DNA from: Beta vulgaris subsp. vulgaris
Taxonomy: Eukaryota; Streptophyta; Magnoliopsida; Caryophyllales; Amaranthaceae
Reading direction: 5' to 3'
NCBI RefSeq assembly: GCF_026745355.1
Contig: NC_079209.1
Coordinates: forward strand, 28,279,865 to 28,343,864
DNA length: 64,000 bases
In this document: piece by piece, positions 21,601-33,240 of the stretch
Layout of the letters: each line of letters starts with the position of its first letter
Numbering within the stretch: the first letter of the stretch is position 1
Made by a program: the position numbers and the translations under genes
The notes under the pieces: generated by a model
What the model saw: the letters and a program-made list of their open reading frames with translations, nothing else
Told to the model about the DNA's origin: nothing
Databases searched by the model: none

Positions 21601-24600
21601 ACGAGCTGTGCAGCCATTTAGCCCCACAAATGATATCACCCCGACTCCAATTTACCTCACCCAGCATTCATTAGATAGGTATGGGATTTTTACAAGGGAT
21701 ATCATTATCTATTTTCTATTGACTTCTATAGTCCCCCTCAATGCCTTTGCTTCACATGTGACCCTCATGTTCCCCCTCCCCCTTTTTAAATTTAGCCTCC
21801 TTGTTGCATTTAGACATTGCATTTAGACTTGTGGCCTAGGTAAAACAATCACTTTTGTGCTCTTCGAAGCCGCTTGGCCCGCTTCTGCTTGGTCCTTGCT
21901 GCACTTCTGAGTTTGCTAGTGTATCATTGACTCTAATACATGAGGTTGGATTTAAGTTTTTCATGATCACTTCTTATCTCAATCTCTTATTTATCACTGG
22001 GCATGAAGTAGTTATTCGCTTCAACATACTGGATTTGTCTCTTTGTTGTACCTTAATGGTTTTCCGCAAGTATAGACTTTCCACATTTGCCTTAACTTAG
22101 CCTTTGGGAGGTCATGTCTGGAAATTGGAGAACTGAGAAATAAGAGTGAGTTTATTTGTAGTAAGTGGTCCGGAGGTCTATCGTATGTGAGCATGTGGTT
22201 GCGCGGAAAACCTTGACCGGGAAAAGCGATCATCCCATTTTCCTTTGTTTGGTTTCTGAAAGATGGAAAATAGCTTTTCAAATGGGGGAAATAGATCTTC
22301 CAAAGGTGGAAAACATTTCCTTCTCAAAGGAAGGGAAGCCACATATTCCTTCCTATTCTTCACGTTCTTCTTTCTTTTCTCCCATTCATTCTTCGGCTTT
22401 CATTTCAATTATTCATTTTCTCTTTGACTTTTATGCAAGGAACCAAATAAAGTAAAGTATAACAAAATTGTGTGTTCCCTTGGAAAATGGTTTTCTAGGA
22501 AATTTTTTGTTTCTTTTTTGGCAATTATTGAGGCTGTTTTGTGTTCAACCAAATAGAGCCAAACTGATGTCTTTTGGGAAATTATATTTTTGTGGTACAT
22601 AGTACCTAGCTGAGTCTTGTGAAGATGATTGATAGAGAGTCTGAATGATTATTTCTCAAAATGTTAGAACTGGAATCTGGTGGGTTAGGGGTATAAGTTC
22701 TGTTGAGAAAAAGGTAAACAAGGGAGATTTTGGGCGAAAAGAAAAACTCATCAAAAGAAGAAATCAAATGCAACAGTATTCAGAAATTCCTGAGAATAGT
22801 CCCGTCTGGTCATTAAGCTTTGTTGCACATTGACCAATCTGGAAAAGGAAAAATACAGTCAAGAGGTGGATTCGTGTTTGTGACTTAGCATTGGTAATAT
22901 TGAAGAAACAAGTATACAACTTAAATTTTGGGAAGTCCAGAGGCTGAGTCTTAGGACAATTTGTTGAGAAAATCTGAAATATAAGTGAGGAATTAACTTA
23001 GAGTAGGTAAAATTGGATTTATGATAGTTTCAGAGACTACTCAGTCAAGCAACTAGTGCTTTAGGCTTGTGGATCATAAATTTTAACTGTAGATTGCTTA
23101 TATAGTACTTCTGGATGATTTCTTGTTCATGCATTTGTATGAACATAATTTCCTTAATCTCTCCAAAGCAAAAGGACATTTCTGAATTTGATTTCTTTTG
23201 TCATGATTCGGTTTCGAACATGGTTATTTTCATTCTCTATGGCATTATCCTAGTCGCTTGTGCTGAGTTATGAAGGCTTTAAATGCTCTTTAGTTGTTTT
23301 TTTGGACTTAGAGGTATTTTGGAGGCTTAAACAAGGCATTAGGAAGTACAAAGTTGATATGAAAGCATAGCGGTTAAGTGGTTAACTTTGATCAAGGATA
23401 AGTGACTTATTACTCAACATTAAAAGTGAGAACAAGGATGTGAAAGTAGAGCCAGAGAGTTTTTCTGATGAGATGCCACATAAACAATTTGGCCAAGATA
23501 TGAGGCAGACATAAGCATTCACAGTTAAGATGTCCTTTAGAGCCCATGTGTGCAGCTGTAATCTAGAGCCTAAATAAAATATCCATGCTGAAATACCCTC
23601 ACAGGACGTTGGCAGGTCCACAATCGTTGCACAGTGTGAGCGGCCTTATTTTTGTTATAAAAAAGAATTTAGAGAATTACACACATCATCAATCAATGTT
23701 AATGTGTAGGAATGAGTGAAAGGCTGCACATTTTTCCTTTGTCAAGAACTCTTACAAAAGTATCTTTTTATATCTCCCCTCTCGACTCTTCTATCCTATT
23801 GATTTTTACCCATGCACTTCCTATCAATTTGTAGCAACGGGTGTCAGGTTACGTCGGGGAACTGCTAAAATGTATTTAGTAAACTTACACCTTTTTCAAT
23901 TTTATTTGAACCCTATTTTATCTTTGCAGCATAATGTATCATGCTCATGAAATGTTGTTTACTGTCTTTTGAGCTCCGATCATATAGAACTAAGTTTCCT
24001 TTTATCATGTTAAAAGAGAGATGGTTACATTACATGTGCCATAGATATGCTGCCCTTCTTTCCTCCTAGCCACTATATGAAAGTTTTATTTCACCTCTCC
24101 TGCTTTACTTTTTCCATGTAGTGGTTTCATTTAATTATAATCCTTCAATGCTGCTGCTCCGCGTGATAATCATCGTTTTTGGTTTTTTTAAACCTGACAG
24201 TGTTGCTGTGAAATTTCCTTACTTAGTCCAGAAAAAACTTAAAGAAGGCCAGGAGATCAGACGAGTATCCCAGCTTGAGTGGAAGATTATTGAGAGTGAT
24301 CATGAGAAACCTTTTGTTGCATCCGGCATGCAATTTTTCCCCTTACCAGTAACTTGCTTCGATCAATCTCTCCTCATTTTATGCTGTTCTTATGTACAAT
24401 GTCAACTATCTGTTCCTCCCCTATTTTACCTATTTTACCAATTATGTCTATTTATCCAACTTGTACAGGTGATGCATGGTGAAGATTATGTTTCATTGGG
24501 TTTTCTTTTTGGGAAGAAGTGCAAAGTAGCCTATATATCTGACGTCTCACGTTTTATTCCGAGTACAGAGGCTGGTGAGTGTGTCCTTTACCATTTGTTT

Positions 24601-27600
24601 CTCTTGGCTATGTGGTTGATCTTTGGACTTCAGTCTTCACTTAGGCTCCGTTTAGTTGGTTCAACATTTTCAATGTAAAATAATTTTTCATGTAAATTAT
24701 TTTACAATGGAAAATTCAATGACAAAGCTAATTTTCCTTTGTTTGGTTCACTCTTAAAAAAGCTATGGAAAAAAGAAAAATGGAAGGGGAAGGGAGAGGA
24801 TGGATAAGAGGAGAGTAAAACGTTGCTTAGGAGGAGGGAGGAAAATGTGTTTTTCTTTCTCCTTGAAAGGAAAATGATTTTCAGCTATACAATAGCTCTT
24901 TCCCTTTGATGGAAAACTTGTTTTACACCCTTGCCAGACCAAGCAATGGAAAATAAGAGGAAAAGGAAAAATCATATTCATGTAAAACATTTTACACCCT
25001 ACCAGACGGAGCCTTAGTTCAAAGCATTTATAACTTACATAGATACACATCTTGGGTCTGAAGTGCATAAGCTTCTAAAAATATCAAGAAGACAAAATAT
25101 GCATTTATAGCTTGGCTCTCTTTTTTTATCAGTGTGCAGGCACATTGAAATTAATACCCTACTTCTGACTACTAGTGGAAATTCACTGTTTCTCTTTGAA
25201 TGTCTGTTATTGTCATCTATTTATAATGCTTGTGGATTTGTTCGGCATATGTGGATCGTTGAGATTTAAATCTAACTCCTTCATACATATTGATAATTTT
25301 TTTTCTGGCAGTTATATCTAATAGTGGTGGTGGGCAATTGGACCTTCTTATCTTGGACACTCTTTACAAGGTCGGTGTGGCCCAAATTTGTTTGCATTTT
25401 ATTTCGTATAATGTCTGTGATGGAACTGCTGTGTAGATTTAATGTGCACTCTGGACTTACAATTCTGATTGCCAGTTGAACAAGCATGTATCGAATATCT
25501 TCCCCTTTTGATATATATATTACTATATTTCGATTATGCATCATAATGCATACTATTACAAATTATATTACTCCCTCCATTCCTGATTTTCTCACTTGTA
25601 GATGTCCCAAAAAATTTCCCGCATACCTTTCCCCATCCTGACACTTTCTTTTTTTTTGTTCTTATGGATACTTTTTCCTCTTATATCTACTATTATCAAT
25701 CACTTTGCCAAACTTGTGTAATATCTAGACGGAGAGAGTGCATGACGTTACTTGCAAGCCTTTCGTAGACTCTACAGGTGTTCCATTTGGATGATGGTAC
25801 TCGTTGCCCTTAAAAAGTTGGGATAGATATATTAATGATACACCCTCTATGCAGGGTAAAGACCTATTGATACAATAAGAGGTTCTGGTTAAAAAGAAAT
25901 TTGAACAGCCGTCTGGAGGCAAGCAGAACCAAGATGTGACCCTTCAGGACAATCCCTTTAGACAATTTTTAATCACTGTCACAATAAATATAAACCTAGA
26001 ACTTGAAATACCCAATAGGGAATTCTAATGATTTTTAAGGTGCGTGAAATAAAAATCGGGTGGGACTAAAGAATGAGCGCTCGAAATGGGACTGCTACAT
26101 ATCTGTATCACCACCCGATGCCACTGAAGCAACCCCACATTCACAAGATTAACCCAATAACGTCGCAAACAACAGAAAAACACACATCAGCTAAAAAAAC
26201 ACTTGGTCCTTTTGGTCTACCAAAGCATGACTAGATGAAACACTTTTGTGTATGCAGCATCACAGTCATTGTCTTCCTCAAAAGAAAGGCATCGAAGCAT
26301 GGTTTGAGTAATACAACAAAGAAAACTGCCACAATTGCCTCCAAGGTTACTGTATCCACTGATAGCTGCAAAAGAGAGCGTACAATTAGAGCTGCCGCCA
26401 AACAAACCAAACTTAAGGATCTATATGTAGTTTTTTCTATAAGCAGATAGGACTCAGGCATAAAATTACATAGGCTCAATAAAGGAACTCTCTTATGTCA
26501 GGTCAACTTTGAGCATTATCTTTTAGGTTTTCAAGGTTTGATATAAAAATTATGATTTATATTCCAAATGGTTAAGTAAGTACATAAGCGAAAAACAAGC
26601 TTTTTTGGCTGGAACTATGTGATACTTGTTTGGTGTGTAACAAGGGAAGTCTAAGGTCCTACCATGATGTTCCAAGTTCCATGTATCCGAACTGGTGACT
26701 GGGGAAGCATTCATGACATGGACCTAAGTTTTTGTTTCCTTTGTACCCATGGCATTACTAACCCAAGCGTGGTTGAGGATGGCTTAAAGTGTCTTACCTA
26801 CCTTGATAATGAAAGACAAATCTAAAGTTTAATGGATAACGAGAACTTTTAAGATGACAAACATATTTCGATAGATCACCTAGGAATCTGCTTGTAAAGA
26901 TACAAATGACATGCTTATGCAGCAATATGGATATGTATCATGATAGGGGATTGTGGTTATATGCGTGCCGCAGTCACCTACAAGGCATTGCGACAGCTAG
27001 GCTTATCTTACCTGCTAGTTCTACAGGAATTTCAATTTAAAAGTCAATATATCTTTCTTAGTCATTGATTTTGTAATCTTATCATAATGGTAAATTTATT
27101 GTTGTATACATGGATCTCACTCGGTTGTTTTTCAACTCTTCTTGCAGAATGGGTCCCATAATACTCACTTTTGCTTCCCTCAGGTATCATGTATGAGTGC
27201 AACAATATGTTACGTGATCTTATATTGATGCAATAATGTTATTTAACTAGAGTTCCCCGCTTTTTCTTAGACTCTTGATGCAGTGAAGAGAATCTGTCCA
27301 AAACGTGCTCTATTAATCGGAATGACCCATGAATTTGATCACCACAATGATAACACTTATCTTACTGAATGGTCAAGAAGGTAATAGAATTCTAAAGTTC
27401 CAATCCCTGCTGCTTCAGTGCATGAATGAAGAACAATGCATTAATATGATTGCTAGTGCACTAAATATTGTATATTAGGGCCAAATTTCAAACTGTAACA
27501 AGATTTAGATAAAATTTCTCCTTTGAAATTTCCATTATCTACAAAGCCATACATGCATTATGATGCATATGAGCATATTCAGTGGAACAATTCAGCTGTG

Positions 27601-27857
27601 CTAAGACTTTTTGTAAACATCTTAGTTGTATTCATCCCAACATTTCAATAGGTTTCGGAATTTGAATTTATTGTAGATGCTTCTACGGGAGCTGGGCAGA
27701 GTTGAGCATCCTGATTTTGTTTGTCTCGCGTTGCTGAATTTGTTATTTGCTAACTTCTTAGTACTTTATTATTTGATTGGTTCACTCTTTTGCATCTAGG
27801 GAGGGAATTCCGGTTCAACTAGCACATGATGGTCTAAGAATCCCCGTAGATATATGA
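18641..27857 (+). CDS. Metallo-beta-lactamase-fold hydrolase, PhnP-like (nine exons, 317 aa)
   Basis: Coding exons: 18641-18813, 20904-21039, 21551-21678, 24201-24348, 24469-24574, 25312-25370, 27148-27183, 27271-27380, 27800-27857. All introns are GT-AG, phases agree, and the total is 954 nt including TGA. The product starts MENGMTVTENSSSSLIF. The first beta strand carries GTGCSSAVPNAMC. The metal-binding HEHAD (residues 108-112) is in TLTHEHADAVLGLDD-type context (exon 3), followed by H198 in VMHGEDYVSLGF, D220 in YISDVS and H282 in GMTHEFDHH. These are the ligands expected for a two-metal phosphodiesterase-type site. Relatives include bacterial PhnP and plant proteins annotated as putative hydrolases; the substrate in plants is not known to me. 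No signal peptide or membrane segment is evident, so it is probably soluble. Introns contain several MITEs. Confidence 0.93.
19669..19974. mobile_element. MITE with TAA target duplication, in intron 1 of the hydrolase gene (PIF/Harbinger-like)
   Basis: Terminal inverted repeats are GGGGTCCTTTGGTTCA at the left and TGAACCAAACGACCCC at the right, flanked on both sides by TAA (19666-19668 and 19975-19977). The length is 306 bp with no coding content. A TWA target duplication and G-rich terminal repeats with TTTGGTT are typical of Tourist/PIF-Harbinger MITEs. It is fully intronic. Confidence 0.85.
22230..22565. mobile_element. MITE-like repeat in intron 3 of the hydrolase gene
   Basis: Contains CCATTTTCCTTTGTTTGG, GGAAAATAGCTTTTC and GGTGGAAAACATTTCC, closely matching the repeat at 28174-28494 and more loosely those at 24644-25013 and 49110-49390. 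It reads as a foldback-like, TTTTCC/GGAAAA-rich MITE. The edges are approximate; I could not pair terminal repeats with a target duplication. Confidence 0.5.
24644..25013. mobile_element. MITE with TTA target duplication, in intron 5 of the hydrolase gene (PIF/Harbinger-like)
   Basis: The left end is GGCTCCGTTTAGTTGG and the right end CCAGACGGAGCC, inverted repeats with few mismatches. Both are flanked by TTA (24641-24643 and 25014-25016). The length is 370 bp, with AAAATNATTTT-rich inverted internal sequence and no coding capacity. It lies between exon 5 (ends 24574) and exon 6 (starts 25312). Confidence 0.85.
25571..25738. mobile_element. Stowaway-like MITE in intron 6 of the hydrolase gene
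   Basis: The left end CTCCCTCCATTCC follows a TA, and the right end reads GACGGAGAGAG, an imperfect inverted repeat of the CTCCCTCCGTC terminus common to plant Stowaway elements. It is about 168 bp and AT-rich with no coding content. The right-hand TA duplication is not intact. Confidence 0.6.
25740..27147. other. Remainder of intron 6 of the hydrolase gene: no gene seen
   Basis: An AT-rich intron. A minus-strand open frame at 26231-26479 encodes a hydrophobic stretch but has no family resemblance, no supporting splice structure and no partner exons, so I do not call it a gene. Confidence 0.5.
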
Positions 27858-29398
27858 CAAGGTGAGATCTCTTAGTAAGCATCATTATCTTATGTTGGAT
27901 CAAACACCATCTAATTGGTTGGTTGTTGACAAGAAAACTGCAGGAAGTTATATCTCTGAGCAAGCACGGAAGGTTGAGCTGTTTGGTCGACACAATTGCA
28001 GGTATAGTTTGGCAAAGTTCTACCTCACACAATATGAAAAAGTTGCCTCCTTAGCCCTCAATAAGCATTTCCTTTCTGTATCCAGCCATCTTCAGAAATC
28101 TTCATCTTTTAGTAAGTCCAACTTCACGAGAATTGCCTTTACTCAAATTTCTCAAATTGCCTTTACAGATTAATTGGGAGTGTTTGATTCGACAGAAAAC
28201 TAATTTCCCCATTTTCCTTGTTTGGTTTATATAGAGTGGAAAATAATTTTCCAAATGGTGGAAAATGGGTTTCCCAAGGGTCGAGAATATTTTTCTTCTC
28301 AAGTGGAGGGAAAACAATTAGTCCTCCCTAACTTTCAAGCCTCCTCTTTTCTTCGAGTCATCCATCTTTCCCTTCCATTATCATTTCTTCTATTTTCTCT
28401 ATCTTTTTATATAAAAAACCAAACAAAAGAAAACTCATTTGAAATTGTCTTTTCCACTAGATAAAAGTGCTTTCCATGCAATCAAATGGACCCTGAAAAC
28501 TGGCATCATTGTGATTACCTTACTATTTTTTGTAGGCTACCGAACATTCCAGTCATACAGGTCAAAGATTTCGGCAATCTGACTACTTTCATCAATATTT
28601 CAACTTCAAGTTTACAGGATGAATTCATTGTGCATTTGAAGATGGACCTTTTAGCATATATGATGGTATTCACCTATTATTTTGTCCATTCAATTCAATT
28701 GTGAGGTAAAACTAAAAGCCTTCCGGCTAAAGAAGTAGCATTAGTCATGTATACAGAAAGTTTCCCGAAGAATGTGGGCCTACGAATACAATATTTTCAC
28801 CATTTGATGCGACATATTTTGGCATGATGATCCAACTGCTATGACAAATTGCATGCTTTTCATAGAATTAACGCATATGTAACGAACTAATGACAGAAAT
28901 GGTTGAAGGACAAATAATAACGCATATCGGCATATGTAACGAACTAATGTCAAAAATTGATTCGCCCAACTAATAACACGTGTAATGAATTATTGAGAGA
29001 AATGGGTTTTTGTTAATCTAGAAAAAAGAAATGGTAGATTTCCTTAGTTTTACTATTAGGGCAATTGGTATTTGGAGTTGGTTAGTCTAGACTTTCAAAT
29101 TAGATGCACCTCAGATGGCATGCATAGGACAAATAATGACTCATTGCGTTGCGAAGAAAAGTTGGACGAATTATTTTTTTTAAAAAAAAATAGTTAAATG
29201 TTGAGTTTTAAAGAAAAGTGAGAAATAAAATCAACAGGATGTGAATGCATGGGTCGGGATATATACGGAGGCGAAAAGGCAGAATGAGTTTGACCACAAC
29301 GAAGAAGACGTCCGGACTGAAACTCGTGATATGTGGAAAAAAATTTAATGGGTCTCGATTTACATTGGAGCATGCATGAAATGTTATCACTATGATAA
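27858..29398. other. 3' flank of the hydrolase gene, with MITE and possible spliced 3' UTR
   Basis: After the TGA, transcribed-looking sequence continues. A strong acceptor-like pyrimidine tract and TTTTTTGTAG at about 28525-28534 precede sequence without an open frame, which could be a 3' UTR exon. A MITE lies at 28174-28494. From 28700 to 29400 the DNA is AT-rich with an imperfect duplication of ACGCATATGTAACGAACTAA (about 28870 and 28920-28945). No coding gene is supported. Confidence 0.4.
28174..28494. mobile_element. MITE downstream of the hydrolase gene, same family as 22230-22565
   Basis: The left end is TTGGGAGTGTTTGATTCGAC and the right end CAATCAAATGGACCCTG; the complement of the latter (CAGGGTCCATTTGATTG) matches the former imperfectly. 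The interior TTTCCAAATGGTGGAAAATG and CCTTGTTTGG words match the intron 3 copy. No clear target duplication was identified. Confidence 0.6.
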
Positions 29399-29727
29399 AT
29401 GGGCAGATGGCAACCAAATGAGCTACGGAAGCTCAAAACGGTAGTGCAAGCTCAAAACGTCCTGATAGCATTAAGAAAGTTAAGAGTAGGAGAAAAGCCC
29501 CAATATCTGATTTTTCGTCCTTTTCAGAATTTACAAGGAGGATTAGTTTGGGAGAAGACTTGCTTGAGTATCACAAGGAGCGTGATGCCTTGAGAGAATA
29601 AAAGAAAGAGGAAGATAGAAAGTTCAAATTTTGGAATATCTTAATGGCTAAGTCTTTCTTTGATTCGGATGAGAGAAAAATGTTTGAAAAGCTTAAGCTA
29701 CAATTTAAGGATAAATATGTTAGTTAA
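29399..29727 (+). pseudogene. Broken, charged coding fragment of unknown family
   Basis: An open frame from 29399 (MGRWQPNELRKLKTVV) gives 64 residues to 29593. A second frame then reads HKERDALRE, a stop (29597-29599) and a Lys/Glu-rich helix ending LKLQFKDKYVS with TAA at 29726-29728. The second part resembles the coiled C-terminal tails of transposon-derived Myb/SANT-like proteins, but the resemblance is only in composition. I would treat it as a relic of a DNA transposon gene and do not assign a function. Confidence 0.3.
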
Positions 29728-29811
29728 TGTTCATGTTCATGTTTTTAATTGGTTTTAGTTTGCAATTTAGTTGTATCGTACTTTAATTATGGATGGATAT
29801 ATGTTGTAACT

Positions 29812-30062
29812 TTTGGTGTTGGTGTTGGTGGTGGTGGTGGTGTTTTTGGTGGTGTTGTTGTTGGCGTTGGCGTTGTTGGCATTGTTGTTGTTGTTGGTGG
29901 TGGTGGTGTTGTTATTGTTGTTGTTGTTGGTGGTGGTGGCGGTGTTGGTGTTGGTAGTGGTGTTGGTGGTGTTGTTGTTGTTAGTGGTGGTGTTGATGTT
30001 GTTGGTGTTGGTATTGGTGTTGTTGTTGGTGGTGGTGGTGGTGGTGGTGGTGTTGTTTTTGG
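29812..30062. repeat. GGT/GTT trinucleotide-rich low-complexity tract
   Basis: About 250 bp composed almost entirely of GGT and GTT triplets on the + strand, with occasional GGC and ATT. Open frames through it encode only poly-Val/Gly/Leu and have no flanking coding context. Confidence 0.9.
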
Positions 30063-30229
30063 GAGTGTAGTGGGATGCAGACTAGCTCACCCATTATGAG
30101 AAAAAAAGATGAGTTCGTGGGAATTTAGTGGGATGTGAGGTGTAAGGAGGAAAGGAGAGAGAATGACAAAACCTCAAAGACCCACCAACTCATTGCTCAT
30201 GTTCTAATTGCCCATTGCCACCACAAGTG

Positions 30230-30320
30230 AATGCTCCAACATATTATTGGGATGGGGATTCGAACCGTACAATGTCCTGAAATTCGGGGTGGTATTCTAC
30301 TGAGCTACTACATCTTCCTC
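30230..30320 (-). repeat. tRNA-like SINE head with A- and B-box
   Basis: On the minus strand AGTAGCTCAGTAGAATAC (A-box-like, from about 30310) is followed about 30 bp later by GGTTCGAATCC, a perfect RNA polymerase III B-box (about 30253-30263). The stem pairing needed for a tRNA is poor, so a tRNA-derived SINE or tRNA pseudogene is more likely than a functional tRNA. The 3' end of the repeat was not located. Confidence 0.5.
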
Positions 30321-30659
30321 TCTTCTTCCCCTCTTTTGTTCCCTCCATATTCTTATGGTTATTCCTAATTTGTACTTCCTCCATTCCTTAAAAGGATTTC
30401 CCATTTTAAATTTTGACATTCTTAATAAGTAAAGAGAATCTTCTAAATTTTTTCCAATATTTAAGAAAAAGAAAAAATTGTTTTAAATAAGCCAATTTTT
30501 TTTGTGGCAAACAAGTCAAGCTTTGGATTATTTATGATGACGTTAAGCTTCTAGGACTATTTTCTTCTATTGAGCTTAACTTGTTTGTGACATGTTTAGT
30601 AGGTTACATGTGCTATGCGTTGTCATATGATAGGTTTGCGATTTATTTATATTTTTATT

Positions 30660-31215
30660 TTATTTGTTTTACTTTCTCTCCACTCCCCTCCTCCTCCTCT
30701 CATCTTTCTCTTCGCTTTCCCTTAAGACTAACCCTCCACTGCCCCTACATCCCCAACAGCAACACCCCCACCCCCACCCCCACCCCCACCTCTGCTCCTA
30801 CTGTGTTCCCACCAGTGGGTTCCCTCCTCTAGCCCACCCCTCCCACGCCCCTGATGCATTCCAACCCGTACCCCATGCAGTCCCACCTATCCCCTGTCCT
30901 GCATCCCCACTAGCAGCATCCCCCACCCCACTCCACTCCACCCCTCCCGTGCCCTTGCTGCGTTTCCACCATGAACACCCTCATCCTCACCCCCACCCCC
31001 ACCCCTCCTCTGCCACTGCATCGTTTCCACCAACAGCATCCCCACTCCTCCCCTGCCATGGTACATTCCCACTTATACCCCTCGCAGCCCCTACCCCAGC
31101 AGTTGTCACACCCCTCCCCACTCCCACCCCACCCCTCGCCTCCCTCAACCCTTCTCCTCTCACATGTTTCTCCTCTTGCTCCAACATGGAAACTTAAACC
31201 TCTCTTTAGAACTTC
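30660..31215. repeat. C-rich low-complexity region
   Basis: Runs of CACCCC and CCTCC dominate, including a short (CCCCCA)n array at 30765-30788. Several overlapping long frames on both strands arise from this composition (Pro-rich on +, Gly/Glu-rich on -). No domain, start context or splice structure supports a gene. Confidence 0.75.
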
Positions 31216-31700
31216 CACCATGCTTTAGCTTTCAATTTCCAGATATTTGCAAAAATTTAAAAGCAAATTCAGATTGAAAAATAATATTGTTAACTAGAAG
31301 AATAGAGAGCTTCACCCTGGAGGTGGCCTCCATTGATGAAGATTTTAGAAGAAAGAGTGACGCAATAATCGATGGAAATATTGTGTTTTAGTTTTTTGTT
31401 TATCTTCTCTCTCCTCTTCTACTATTTTGAGTTGTGATTTGTAATGCAATCGACGGTGGTGATTGTGGTTTTGGTGGTTGGGGAGGAGAAATAAATCATT
31501 TGGAGGTAGAGAGAAAATGTGAAGAATTGATAATTTTGGATTTGAATGTGAGATTTGAGAAGAAAAATGAGCGATGAATCAAATGGTTGTTTTGAAATTG
31601 GAGAGTGATAATGATTAATCTTCATCTATCAAATGATGAGAAATTGATATAGAACACATCAGTAAACATTAATGGAAACATGATTGAATTAGTTTCAAAT
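31216..31700. other. No gene seen: AT-rich sequence left of the chromovirus remnant
   Basis: No coding signal is seen on either strand. Short purine/pyrimidine-biased patches are present, and the open frames have no recognisable content. Confidence 0.4.
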
Positions 31701-31739
31701 TAGTTTATACATGATATGATATTCCTGAAAAAATATACA

Positions 31740-32041
31740 CATTTGGAGTAGAAAATGATGTAGAACAAAATATAAATGATACACATATGGTGAAAAATGG
31801 CATAGATTTGGTGAAAAATGATATAGTTTTGGTAAAAAATGATATTGAAGTCAATAAAAATGATGTTAGTTGTAAGGTATATGTTATAACGATAACGTAC
31901 ATTAAAAAGTTTAAAAAGAATAATAAAAATAGGGAAAATAATACAATTTTGCTCAAAAATAACATGCAAATAAGTAAAAATGACGTGAAAATGAGTAATA
32001 ATGATAATGACATAGAAAGAGTTGACAAAGGTTGGAAATGA
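31740..32041. repeat. A-rich low-complexity block with a recurring AAAAATGAT word
   Basis: The word AAAAATGAT or a close variant recurs about ten times at irregular 18-60 bp spacing. The + frame across it reads repeated LVKND(I/V)-like units by virtue of the repeat. It ends where integrase homology begins. Confidence 0.6.
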
Positions 32042-33240
32042 TACCATTTGGGTAGTGGTAGATCGTTTAACTAAATCCGCAAATTTCATATCTATGAATA
32101 GTACTTGGTCAATGGATCAATCGACTAAAGCATATTTGAAGTAGGTGGTGAAACATCATGGTGTGCCTGAGGACATTGTTTCGGATCATGATTCACAGTT
32201 CTTGTCCACGTTTTGGTAAAGTTTGCAGAAGGCTTTAGGAACTAATTTGCTATTGAGTATAACTTTTCGTCCGGCTACAGATGGGTAAACAAAACGAACG
32301 ATTCAAACTTTAGAAGATATATTGTGATCTTGTGTTATGGAGTATCAGGGTTCGTGAGAGGATTTCTTGGATTTGATAGAATTTTTCTACAGCAACAATC
32401 ATCATGCAAGTATTAGTATGACTCTGTTTGGCGCTTTGTATGGTCGAAAGGTAGAATGATATTAGTGAAACCGTGCTGCTTGGACCCAGGTTCCTCGAAG
32501 AGACGGTAAAGCAGCAAGTGAAAGTGATTCAGGAAAAGATTAAGGCAGCTCAAGATCGGTAGAAGAGTTATGCTGATTTGAAGCAGATGGGTGAAGAGTT
32601 TTAGGTTGAAGAGAAGGTATTGTTGAAAATATCTCTAATCTCCAATGAAAAGGAGGATGCGATTTAGGAAGAAGGGAAGTTAAGCCCAAAGCATATCGGG
32701 CCATATGAGGTGTTAAAGAAGATCAGAAAAGTGGCATATAAGTTGGATTTGACAAATGACTTAAGTCGAGTACATGGTGTTTTCCATATATCTCAGTCAA
32801 GGAAGTATATTTCGGATGTGTCTCATGTGCTTCAACCTGAGATCATTGAGCTAGATGATAGTTTGACAAGGAAAGACTTATGCGCAAGTATTATGGTCAG
32901 ACTAATGATGTCAGATTAGTCAAAGTATTATGGTCAACCCATCAAATTGAGGAAGCAACATGGGAAGCTGAAACGAATATGCGGAAGAAATATCCGGCGT
33001 TATTTTCCGAGGTTATTTGTCGAATTACGGGGTCATAACTCCTTTAAAGGGGGTAGAGTGCAGTAGAGTTTCGCGCTTTTACCATAGTTATTGTATTTAC
33101 CATATTTTGAGTCATTATATGTATATTAGACATGAGCATTTGAGTCAGAAACTGCAATTTTGGTTTTCAATCCGTTTTTGGAAAATGATTATCACTTTTT
33201 GTCTTAAGTTTTGAGGTCGATACTTCTTTTAAGGGGCGCA
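32040..33240 (+). pseudogene. Chromovirus (Tekay/Del-like) integrase and chromodomain-region remnant
   Basis: With stops and frame changes, the + strand reads integrase core segments: WVVVDRLTKSANFI (from about 32050), HHGVPEDIVSDHDSQFL, FRPATDG and IEFFYSNNHHASI. The C-terminal segment GPYEVLKKIRKVAYKLDL (about 32700-32755) and SRVHGVFHISQSRKYI follow, then a segment near 32930-33010 ending in the YPALFS-type sequence that closes chromodomain-bearing integrases. Catalytic D residues are visible, but stops interrupt the domain repeatedly. RT, protease and gag are absent. It ends at a polypurine-like TTTTAAGGGGCGC before the LTR. Confidence 0.75.

Noticed and set aside
26231..26479. Hydrophobic minus-strand frame within intron 6 of the hydrolase gene
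   Set aside because: No homologous family, no flanking exons and a position inside an intron of a well-supported gene.
28486..28704. Separate small gene downstream of the hydrolase
   Set aside because: No domain; better explained as a possible 3' UTR exon after the acceptor-like TTTTTTGTAG.
29749..30099. Val/Gly-rich open frames
   Set aside because: Produced by a GGT/GTT low-complexity tract; no start context, domain or splice support.
30230..30320. Possible functional tRNA gene
   Set aside because: A- and B-box are present but the arms do not pair into a cloverleaf; a SINE or tRNA relic is more likely.
30664..31228. Pro/His-rich and Gly/Glu-rich frames on both strands, resembling proline-rich proteins
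   Set aside because: Composition artefact of C-rich sequence; overlapping frames on both strands and no signal peptide or regular protein repeat.
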